This document shows, one piece after another, positions 17,671 through 24,903 of a stretch of 64,000 bases of DNA. Both the position numbers and the translations under genes were made by a program. This stretch comes from an uncultured Prevotella sp. (lineage in GTDB: Bacteria; Bacteroidota; Bacteroidia; Bacteroidales; Bacteroidaceae), in NCBI GenBank assembly GCA_947170265.1, contig CAMVSV010000012.1, forward strand, positions 1 through 64,000. The letters run 5' to 3'. Numbering within the stretch: position 1 is the first letter of the stretch; the number at the start of each line of letters is the position of its first letter. The notes beneath the pieces were generated by a model that saw only the letters and a program-made list of their open reading frames with translations, did no database searches and was not told the origin of the DNA.

Positions 17671-19188
17671 ATGAAACGAAATATGTCAATACTAAGTATA
17701 GCAACAACACTGCTGCTCACAATGACAGCATGTTCTGACGTGACCTCCATTGACGGAACATCCAACCCCGCAAACAAAGGAGGGGAAATCACTCCAAGCG
17801 GTGACGTGGCAACAGTCATCACCACCACTGCTACAGGCTCAAAGGCTCTTGATATCACCATGTCGGAAATCTCAAGCCAGGCCAACATGGCTCCAACAAC
17901 CATCATGGTGGATGCCTCACAGCAATATCAGGAGATGGACGGCTTCGGATTTGCCATCACCTACAGCACATGCTACAACCTGCTGAAGATGTCGAAGGAA
18001 GACCGCACAGACTTCCTGAAGAAGACCTATAGCCCCACCGAGGGATACGGAGTGAGCTACGCCCGCATCTCCATCGGCTGCAACGACTTCTCAAGCACCG
18101 AATACACCCTCTGCGACGAGGAAGGACTCGAGAACTTCCGTCTCTACAGCGACGAGACCGACTATGTGCTGCCCATACTCAAGGAAATCCTCGCCATCAA
18201 CCCCGACGTGAAGATCATAGCAGCACCATGGACATGTCCGAAATGGATGAAGGTTGACAATCTGACCAGCCTCAAAGCCTACAACTCATGGACTGACGGT
18301 CACCTCAACCCCGCCTATCGCGAGGCTTATGCCAACTATTTCGTGAAGTTCGTTCAGACAATGAAGGAAGAAGGCATTGACATCTATGCCGTGTCACCAC
18401 AGAACGAGCCTCTGAACCATGCCAACTGCGCATCGCTCTACATGCCATGGGAAGAGGAAGCACCTTTCGTGAAGGCTCTCGCCGGTGCATTCAAGGCCAA
18501 CGGCATAACCACGAAAATCTATGTCTTCGACCACAACTACAACTACGACAACGTGGCAAGCGAGAACGACTATCCCATAAAGGTCTACAATGCCCTTGGC
18601 AATGAGTTTGAAGGCACTGAGCTCGTGGTTGGTGCAGCCTACCACGACTACGGAGGCAGCAACACCGAGCTTACCGACATACACAACCAAGCCACCGACA
18701 AGGAGCTAATCTTCACCGAAGGCTCCATAGGCGAATGGAACGACGGTCGCAACCTCTCGAAGCGACTCATGGAAGACATGCAGAACGTTACCCTCGGCAC
18801 CGTGAACCAGTGGTGCAAGGCGGTGATGGTATGGAACCTCATGCTCGACGTGAACAAAGGTCCTAACCTCGATGGAGGCTGCCAGACATGCTACGGAGCA
18901 GTAGACATTGCCCTGGACTACAAGACCATCACACGCAACTCCCACTACTATGTCATCACCCACATGTCGTCAGTGGTAAAGCCTGGAGCAGTGAGAATAG
19001 GTACCTCTGAGCGCAGCTTCACACAGAACGGACTCACTTACTCAGCCTTCCGCAATGCCGATGGCTCCTACGCCCTCGTGGCTCTCAACACCGGAGATGC
19101 CGACATCAACGCAACCATCAGCGACGGCAACCATCACTTCAAGGCACTCATTCCCGCACAAGGTGTGGTGTCATGTTCATGGAAATAA
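17671..19188 (+). CDS. GH30 lipoprotein, probable endo-beta-1,6-glucanase
   Basis: A 505-residue lipoprotein enzyme with lipobox TAC (Cys21). The GH30 barrel has APWTCPKWMKVDN, acid/base Glu246 in SPQNEPLN and nucleophile Glu350 in LIFTEGSIG. In the B. thetaiotaomicron beta-1,6-glucan locus a GH30_3 endo-glucanase occurs next to SusC/SusD and a surface binding protein, which is the arrangement here. The protein ends soon after the GH30 beta domain and lacks the extra modules of the paralogue at 4247. The two probably act on the same polymer, one anchored by lipid and one exported with a C-terminal sorting tail. Alternative GH30 substrates cannot be excluded. Confidence 0.88.
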   Translation: MKRNMSILSIATTLLLTMTACSDVTSIDGTSNPANKGGEITPSGDVATVITTTATGSKALDITMSEISSQANMAPTTIMVDASQQYQEMDGFGFAITYSTCYNLLKMSKEDRTDFLKKTYSPTEGYGVSYARISIGCNDFSSTEYTLCDEEGLENFRLYSDETDYVLPILKEILAINPDVKIIAAPWTCPKWMKVDNLTSLKAYNSWTDGHLNPAYREAYANYFVKFVQTMKEEGIDIYAVSPQNEPLNHANCASLYMPWEEEAPFVKALAGAFKANGITTKIYVFDHNYNYDNVASENDYPIKVYNALGNEFEGTELVVGAAYHDYGGSNTELTDIHNQATDKELIFTEGSIGEWNDGRNLSKRLMEDMQNVTLGTVNQWCKAVMVWNLMLDVNKGPNLDGGCQTCYGAVDIALDYKTITRNSHYYVITHMSSVVKPGAVRIGTSERSFTQNGLTYSAFRNADGSYALVALNTGDADINATISDGNHHFKALIPAQGVVSCSWK

Positions 19189-19211
19189 AAAAAGAATAGG
19201 AGATTCTTACT

Positions 19212-20549
19212 ATGAGAAAAAACATTTTATATATAGCCATAGCGGCAGTCGCCACCACATTCCTTGCTGCATGCAGCGACGACGACTACAACTACATAAA
19301 TCCCTCGGGCAACCCCGTGGTAACGGCTGAGCAACCAGCCGACGCACTCATGGGCGATGAGGTGACACTCACCGCAAACTGTAAGGACACCGACGGCAAG
19401 GCACTCTCTACCCTCACTGCCGAGCTGTGCTTCAGCGGCGAGGTGGTCGATGCCACAACCATCAGAACAGCCAATGCCGGCGACTACGACGTGACCCTCA
19501 ACGTGCCTTTCCTGAAGCATGTGCCAAACGGAACCGCCACCATACGCCTCACCCTGCAGAACGCCACCACAAAGACCGGTGTCACTGAGATACCACTGAA
19601 GGTGGAGCGCCCACACTTCAGCGACCTGCAATTCATCGATGCCGACGGCAAAGCCTACGACATGACCGAAGACGGCAACTACAACTACACCACTACCATC
19701 AACATTGAGAAGAATGCCTTCAAAGGCTACTTCAAGACAAAGGATGAGAAATGGACCTTCGGCAGCAACGGTGCCGAGGTGGCTCTCGGACAAGACACAA
19801 ACCTTGACTTCCAGTCGGCAAAGCAGGGAGAAGTGACCGTAAGCTTCAACAGCTGCAACTTCAGCTATGGTCCGCAGGAAGAGCTGTCGGTAATACCCAT
19901 CATCTTCAGCGAGAGCGACAACGTAGTGACAAGAGACCTGGTGAAGGGTCAGAGCTACTCTTTCGACGGAGTGAGCAGCGACTGGTACTATGATCCCGAC
20001 TTCTTCACCGACAACGGTGACGGCTCATATACCTTCAATGCCATCGACGGAACCTACACCATGAAGGCCGTATACTCACAAAACGGTTTCCGCATACATG
20101 CCGGTACAGCCGATGCTCCCGCCACGCTCAATGCCGACGGCACCGGAGCCATCTGGATTATCGGTGATGCCGTCTATGGCAAGCCTACCTTCGCCGATGC
20201 CCAGGGCTGGTGGACCGACACCGACCACGCACTCTGCATGGCACCCGTAGGTGAGAAGACATATCAGGTGACCTTCACCGTTGGCAAGCAGCTCAAGGGC
20301 GGCACCTCAACCAACTTCAAGTTCTTCGGCCAGGCAGGCTGGGGCACCGAGTTCAAGGGCACCGCTGCCGACTACCACCTGAGTTCCACAAGCGATGTGT
20401 TCCTCGTGGGCGACGGCACCGGAGGTCATGACGACGGTAACATCTACCTCGGTGAGGGAGTAGAGTTGATGAACGGCGAGACCTATGTGCTCACCATAGA
20501 CCTCAGCGCAGGTACCAACAACGCCGTTCTCTCGGTAGAGAAGAAATAA
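19212..20549 (+). CDS. surface glycan-binding lipoprotein (SusE/F-position)
   Basis: A 445-residue lipoprotein with lipobox LAAC (Cys21) followed by acidic residues, as in surface-exposed Bacteroidetes lipoproteins. Ig-like or beta-sandwich domains fill about residues 35-240. The C-terminal part (about 245-445) is the module with DGSYTFNAIDGTY and NFKFFGQAGWGTEF that also occurs in the GH30 at 4247 and the leucine-rich protein at 9615. It is the last gene of the operon, 23 bp after the GH30, in the position of the beta-1,6-glucan binding protein of B. thetaiotaomicron. It probably holds the polymer at the surface for the enzyme and importer. Confidence 0.82.
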   Translation: MRKNILYIAIAAVATTFLAACSDDDYNYINPSGNPVVTAEQPADALMGDEVTLTANCKDTDGKALSTLTAELCFSGEVVDATTIRTANAGDYDVTLNVPFLKHVPNGTATIRLTLQNATTKTGVTEIPLKVERPHFSDLQFIDADGKAYDMTEDGNYNYTTTINIEKNAFKGYFKTKDEKWTFGSNGAEVALGQDTNLDFQSAKQGEVTVSFNSCNFSYGPQEELSVIPIIFSESDNVVTRDLVKGQSYSFDGVSSDWYYDPDFFTDNGDGSYTFNAIDGTYTMKAVYSQNGFRIHAGTADAPATLNADGTGAIWIIGDAVYGKPTFADAQGWWTDTDHALCMAPVGEKTYQVTFTVGKQLKGGTSTNFKFFGQAGWGTEFKGTAADYHLSSTSDVFLVGDGTGGHDDGNIYLGEGVELMNGETYVLTIDLSAGTNNAVLSVEKK

Positions 20550-20572
20550 AACCTGAAGCATAATAACATCAG

Positions 20573-20618
20573 AGTCCCAGGACGACGGCTGAAAAGCCAA
20601 CGCCTTGGGACTTTTTTT
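20573..20618 (+). terminator. terminator of the GH30/SusCD operon
   Basis: The arms AGTCCCA (20573-20579) and TGGGACT (20606-20612) enclose an inner GGCT-GAAA-AGCC hairpin, and a run of seven T follows. It lies 24 bp after the stop codon of the binding protein. Confidence 0.9.
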
Positions 20619-20692
20619 GCGTCCTTACGGACTGAACTTCAAGCTTTTCCGTTCCATTCTCCGCACTTCGGGACAATGAGTGTGCGAAGACG

Positions 20693-20783
20693 CTCCAGTA
20701 TTGTACGGAGAATACTCGAGTATTGTGCCCAAAATACTCCAGTATTGAGCCCAAAATACTCCAGTATTGTACGAAGAATACTC
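20693..20783. repeat. four 22-bp repeats, each with a palindrome
   Basis: Units begin at 20693, 20715, 20737 and 20759, exactly 22 bp apart. At each junction between units lies AATACTCSAGTATT, a 14-bp palindrome that is perfect at 20711-20724 (centre CG) and has one central mismatch at the next two junctions. The linker alternates between two types in the order A-B-B-A. The array lies in the convergent gap between the two glycan loci. It lacks the unique spacers of a CRISPR array. Confidence 0.85.
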
Positions 20784-20903
20784 AGCAACGATTGAAAACC
20801 GCACCTGTAGTGTATGAAAGCCACGCCGGAACTGAGGCTCCGTACTGGGTTGGGACATGGATATCCCCCAGGAGCAAGAGAACGCAAACGCCCATAACGC
20901 ATT

Positions 20904-20939
20904 GCCCCCGGAAAAGGTATCACTACCTCTCCCGGGGGC
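20904..20939. terminator. inverted repeat after the fructokinase gene
   Basis: GCCCCCGG at 20904-20911 pairs with CCGGGGGC at 20932-20939, with AGGTA/TACCT pairing inside. It lies 34 bp beyond the stop codon of the minus-strand fructokinase. No long T-run follows on either strand, so the terminator role is moderately supported. Confidence 0.6.
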
Positions 20940-20972
20940 TCTTCTTATTTAAAAGGTACTAAGAATGTTTCC

Positions 20973-21860
20973 TTATTTCTTGAAAGTGTCGGGCAGTATG
21001 GGCATGGCACCATTCTGCGTGCACACGAAAGCGCTCACCTCCACTGCAATCTTGTGAGCTTCCTCCATGGGTTTGCCACTGAGAATGGCAGCACAGAACG
21101 AACCAGTAAAGGAGTCACCCGCACCCACGGTGTCAGCCACCGTCACCTTCGGAGTGTCCTGGAACGAGGTGAGTCCCGATGCAAACACATAGGAACCGTT
21201 GGTGCCGCAGGTGAGCACGAGCATCTTCAGTCCATACTCAGCAAGAATTTTCTCGCAGATGCCGCGCATGTCGAGCTCCTCAAAACCATACATACGCTTG
21301 AGCACAACCAGCTCCTCATCGTTAATCTTCAGGATGTTGCAGCGCTTGAGCGACTCTTCAATCACAGCCTTTGAATAGAACTGCTGTCTGAGGTTGATGT
21401 CGAAAATCTTAACGCAGTCTTCTGGAGTATCGTCGAGGAACTGGCGAATGGTGTTCCACGATGTGGTGTGTCGCTGAGCCAACGAGCCGAAGCACAGTGC
21501 CCTGCAGTTCTTTGCTATCTCTGCCATCTCGGGAGTATAGGGAATGTTGTCCCATGCCACATCTTCCTTGATGTCGTAGGTAGGGATGCCCTCAGCGTCG
21601 AGTGTAACCTGCACGGTGCCTGTTGGGAAGGGCACACGGGGCATGAGATAGTTCAGTCCGTGCTCTTTGAGCGACTGTATTGTTTCCTCGGCGAGCTCGT
21701 CTTCACCCAACGCACTGATGGCAATGGTGTTGTCTTGTCCGAGGAATTGTCCGGCATGGTAGGCAAAGTTTGCCGGAGCACCACCAAGTTTCTTACCTTC
21801 GGGCAGCACGTCCCATAGTGCCTCGCCCAGTCCTACTACATATCTCTTTGTTGTTTCCAT
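20973..21860 (-). CDS. fructokinase (PfkB family)
   Basis: A 295-residue cytoplasmic sugar kinase of the ribokinase/PfkB family that phosphorylates imported fructose. The N-terminal glycine-rich segment GGAPANFAYHAGQFL and the C-terminal catalytic motif DTVGAGDSFTGSF (Asp base within GAGD) are present and the length is typical. It is the last gene of a three-gene operon with the permease (9 bp gap) and a GH32 enzyme. The same trio is known from the levan locus of B. thetaiotaomicron, which supports fructose as the substrate. Confidence 0.9.
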   Translation of the reverse strand: METTKRYVVGLGEALWDVLPEGKKLGGAPANFAYHAGQFLGQDNTIAISALGEDELAEETIQSLKEHGLNYLMPRVPFPTGTVQVTLDAEGIPTYDIKEDVAWDNIPYTPEMAEIAKNCRALCFGSLAQRHTTSWNTIRQFLDDTPEDCVKIFDINLRQQFYSKAVIEESLKRCNILKINDEELVVLKRMYGFEELDMRGICEKILAEYGLKMLVLTCGTNGSYVFASGLTSFQDTPKVTVADTVGAGDSFTGSFCAAILSGKPMEEAHKIAVEVSAFVCTQNGAMPILPDTFKK

Positions 21861-21869
21861 AGTATTTGA

Positions 21870-23024
21870 TTATTTTATTTGCTTGATATAAGTGAATAAG
21901 TAAACTACTCCAACAGCCATCACTGCCACGGCACCAGCCTGACCAATGGCATCGCTTGCCAGTCCCATGAACAGCGGGAACACCGTACCGCCGAAGAGTC
22001 CCATGATCATCAGTCCCGACACCTCATTCTGCTTGTCGGGCACTGAGCGCAGTGCCTGCGAGAACACGAGCGAGAAGATGTTTGAGTTGCCGTAGCCCAC
22101 GAGAGCTATTGCCACATAGAGTATGAGCTTTGTGTTTCCCACAAACATTCCAATCATTGAGGCACACATCATCACCACGCTGATGGTAAAGAATGCGCGG
22201 TTGTTCATCACCCTGAGGAAGAACGAGCCTGTGAAGCAGCCTATGGTACGGAAGATGAAATAGAGCGAGGTGGCAAAGGCAGCCTCGTTGAGCGTCATGC
22301 CTACCCTTTCCATGAGCAGCTTGGGAGCTGTGGTGTTGGTTCCCACGTCAATACCCACATGGCACATGATGCCGAGGAACGACAGCAGCACGATGGGTTT
22401 GCCCAGCAGCTTGAAGCAGTCGGCAAAGCTCGAGGCCTTACCCTCGGTTTTCTCTTCCTCTATGGCGGTCACTGCCAGCAGGAGCGACGAGATTATACCC
22501 ACCACCATGTATATCGGGAAGAGCACCCTCCATCCCAGTCCAAACGACGGTATGGTTGCCACTGCGCCCCACATGGCTATATATGGTGCCATGAACGATG
22601 CTATGGCTTTCACAAACTGTCCGAAGGTGAGCGTGGAAGCGAGGTTTCCCCCCTTGATTATCGACGACACCAGCGGGTTGAGCGATGTCTGCATCAGTGC
22701 ATTTCCTATACCCAGCAGTGAGAACGACACAAGCATGATATTGAATGTTTCACCGAAGATGGGCAGCAGCAGGGATATCACCGTCACTATGAGCGACAGC
22801 AGCACTGTTTTCTTTCTTCCGATCTTGTTCATGAGCATTCCCGTAGGCACCGAGAATATCAGGAACCAAAAGAACACCAGAGAGGGAAAGATGTTTGCAG
22901 TGGCATCGTTGAGGTTGAGGTCTTCCTTCACATAGTTTGAAGCGATGCCCACGAGGTCTACAAATCCCATGGCAAAGAAGCACAGCATTACAGGGATTAG
23001 TGCAAGTTTGTTAGTTTTATTCAT
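21870..23024 (-). CDS. major facilitator sugar permease, probable fructose importer
   Basis: A 384-residue inner-membrane protein with about 12 predicted hydrophobic helices, belonging to the major facilitator superfamily (fucose permease-like branch). The loop MNKIGRKKTV between early helices fits the superfamily signature. It is encoded between a GH32 fructan hydrolase and fructokinase, so fructose is the likely cargo. There is no outer-membrane role: it would work after SusC import and periplasmic hydrolysis. Confidence 0.85.
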   Translation of the reverse strand: MNKTNKLALIPVMLCFFAMGFVDLVGIASNYVKEDLNLNDATANIFPSLVFFWFLIFSVPTGMLMNKIGRKKTVLLSLIVTVISLLLPIFGETFNIMLVSFSLLGIGNALMQTSLNPLVSSIIKGGNLASTLTFGQFVKAIASFMAPYIAMWGAVATIPSFGLGWRVLFPIYMVVGIISSLLLAVTAIEEEKTEGKASSFADCFKLLGKPIVLLSFLGIMCHVGIDVGTNTTAPKLLMERVGMTLNEAAFATSLYFIFRTIGCFTGSFFLRVMNNRAFFTISVVMMCASMIGMFVGNTKLILYVAIALVGYGNSNIFSLVFSQALRSVPDKQNEVSGLMIMGLFGGTVFPLFMGLASDAIGQAGAVAVMAVGVVYLFTYIKQIK

Positions 23025-23075
23025 AATTGCTATTCTTGTTTAAATTTACGGAAGTGCTGGTTTCCTATCCTGAAG

Positions 23076-24749
23076 TTATGGTTTAATCTCATATATGGTG
23101 GCCTTGCCCTCTTTCACCTTTATGTGGTTGTAAGGCTCTGAGGGGAACACCAGGTTGGTCATTGCCATCTTGCCCTCGCTGTCGAAAGCCTCAATGGAGC
23201 AGTTGTCTACGAATATCCTGAGCTGCCTCATGCTGCCGTAGACTGGTGCCACTGTAACCACAGGGAAGGCTTCGCTGAACGAAATGTCGCCGCTCTTCTC
23301 ACGGTTCATGGCGAAGGTATTGTCGGCGGCATCGTATTTCATCACCACCTGTTCGCCACGGTTGTTGCTGAGCACCACCTCGGTGTTGCCTTTCACCGCA
23401 ACCACAATCTCGCATGCCTGTGGCAGCTTGCTCACGGTCTTTCCGCGGAGGGGAAGCATCTCGGGCGAGGGAGTGACGCTGCAGTAGGTCTGTCCCATAT
23501 ATTCAAAGAGTCCAAGGTCGCGTGGAATGCTGTTTGCCGAACGGTATTGCATTGTGGGCACCTGGTTGGCATACTGCCAGTTGCTCATCCATGCCAGGGC
23601 AATCTTCCTGTTGTCGGGAGCATTGTCAAAAGTCACTGTGGCATAGTGGTCCTTGCCATAGTCCATCCAGCGGGTATCCTTGTGCTCGCAGGTGAAGGTG
23701 TGACCGTCGAAGTCGCCAATGAAATACTGTGTTGCCGAACCTCCGAAGGGTCCACCGGGATTGATGTTGCATATAAGCATCCATTTCTGCTTGTCGGTGC
23801 CCTTCACCGGCATCTTCATCAAGTCTGGGCACTCCCACACACCACCATGGCATCCATAGCCTGTGCCGAAGCTGCTCTCATACTTCCACTCCTTGAGGTC
23901 CTTGGACGAATAGATGCGCATCTCCTGTCCGGCAGAAAGTACAAGGTTCCACACCTTTGCATCATCGTTCCAGAAAGCTTTGGGGTCGCGGAAGTCGGGA
24001 ATGCTTGCGGTGAGTATGGGGTTGGTGGCATTCTTCTTGAATGTCATGCCGTTGTCGGTAGATACAGCCATGGACTGTGTCTGAGCCTTGCCTGCCGAGG
24101 TATAGAAAGCCACTACCCTGTCGCCGTCGACCACGCATGAGCCTGAGAATATCGTTCCCAGCGCATCGGCTTCAATGGCAGCAGGCTGTGGTGTCCAATG
24201 AATGAGGTCGGTAGATGTAGAGTGTCCCCATGTCATGTTCTCCCACTGAGAGCCATAGGGGTTCCACTGATAATACAGGTGATACACCCCGTCCTTGTAG
24301 AACATGCCGTTGGGGTCGTTCATCCATCCATAGGCGGGAGTGTGGTGGTACTGCGGGCGCAGGCGCTCGCGGTTGGTAGTGTCGAAGGTGTTGCTCTGTC
24401 GCATCTCCTTCCAGCATACGAAGTCCTTGATGACGCCCATCTGTCGTCTGTCGCCACGGAAATCCACTTCAAGTGTGAGTTGCTTGCTTCCGAAACGGCT
24501 AATATCTACGGGCACCCAGTAGTCGGTCTTGTCAACGGCGAGCCTCACATTGAAAGTCTGCACCACCTTGTTGTCGGCAATGACCGTCACTCCGGCTGTT
24601 TCTTCTTTCTCCTGCACAGGCAGCAGCAGATACTTCTCTGTTACCTCTACACGTTTCATTACATGGTTGTCGCCCAAGATCTGCAAATCCTGTGCGTAAG
24701 ATGTCATCACTGCTATTATTGACATCAATGTTACAAAAACTCTTGTCAT
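23076..24749 (-). CDS. GH32 fructan hydrolase (exo-type, periplasmic)
   Basis: A 557-residue secreted GH32 enzyme releasing fructose from fructans. Signal peptide about 1-19. An N-terminal beta-sandwich (about 20-115) precedes the five-bladed propeller. The three catalytic acids are visible: nucleophile Asp145 in WMNDPNG, stabilizer Asp255 in FRDPKAFW and acid/base Glu306 in WECPDL. A C-terminal beta-sandwich follows with IFVDNCSIEAFDSEGK, typical of GH32. No lipobox is present, suggesting a periplasmic location, which matches the inner-membrane permease and kinase encoded with it. Levan or inulin specificity cannot be read from the sequence. Confidence 0.9.
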   Translation of the reverse strand: MTRVFVTLMSIIAVMTSYAQDLQILGDNHVMKRVEVTEKYLLLPVQEKEETAGVTVIADNKVVQTFNVRLAVDKTDYWVPVDISRFGSKQLTLEVDFRGDRRQMGVIKDFVCWKEMRQSNTFDTTNRERLRPQYHHTPAYGWMNDPNGMFYKDGVYHLYYQWNPYGSQWENMTWGHSTSTDLIHWTPQPAAIEADALGTIFSGSCVVDGDRVVAFYTSAGKAQTQSMAVSTDNGMTFKKNATNPILTASIPDFRDPKAFWNDDAKVWNLVLSAGQEMRIYSSKDLKEWKYESSFGTGYGCHGGVWECPDLMKMPVKGTDKQKWMLICNINPGGPFGGSATQYFIGDFDGHTFTCEHKDTRWMDYGKDHYATVTFDNAPDNRKIALAWMSNWQYANQVPTMQYRSANSIPRDLGLFEYMGQTYCSVTPSPEMLPLRGKTVSKLPQACEIVVAVKGNTEVVLSNNRGEQVVMKYDAADNTFAMNREKSGDISFSEAFPVVTVAPVYGSMRQLRIFVDNCSIEAFDSEGKMAMTNLVFPSEPYNHIKVKEGKATIYEIKP

Positions 24750-24784
24750 TGTATTTTTACTTATTATTTTTAGTTATTTTGCCG

Positions 24785-24792
24785 CAAAGATA
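24785..24792 (-). promoter_or_regulatory. -7 box for GH32-permease-fructokinase operon
   Basis: The minus strand reads TATCTTTG here, 36 bp upstream of the GH32 start, with a TTTG 17 bp further upstream, slightly closer than usual. Confidence 0.5.
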
Positions 24793-24835
24793 GTCCACAA
24801 AGGGCATTTCAAATATAAATAATGATACAAAGAGT

Positions 24836-24880
24836 ATAAAAAAACGCTCATTGTATCAATAATGCGAGACAATGAGCGTT
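24836..24880 (-). terminator. terminator of the modular fructan-binding operon
   Basis: AACGCTCATTGT (24843-24854) pairs perfectly with ACAATGAGCGTT (24869-24880). The A-run to its left becomes a U-tract in minus-strand RNA. It lies 24 bp beyond the stop codon of the gene at 24904. Confidence 0.9.
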
Positions 24881-24903
24881 ATTTCTTACTATAATAATCC
24901 AAA

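Noticed and set aside
20693..20783. CRISPR array
   Set aside because: Repeats are contiguous 22-mers without unique spacers, and no cas gene is present. The same holds for the arrays at 171 and 59061.
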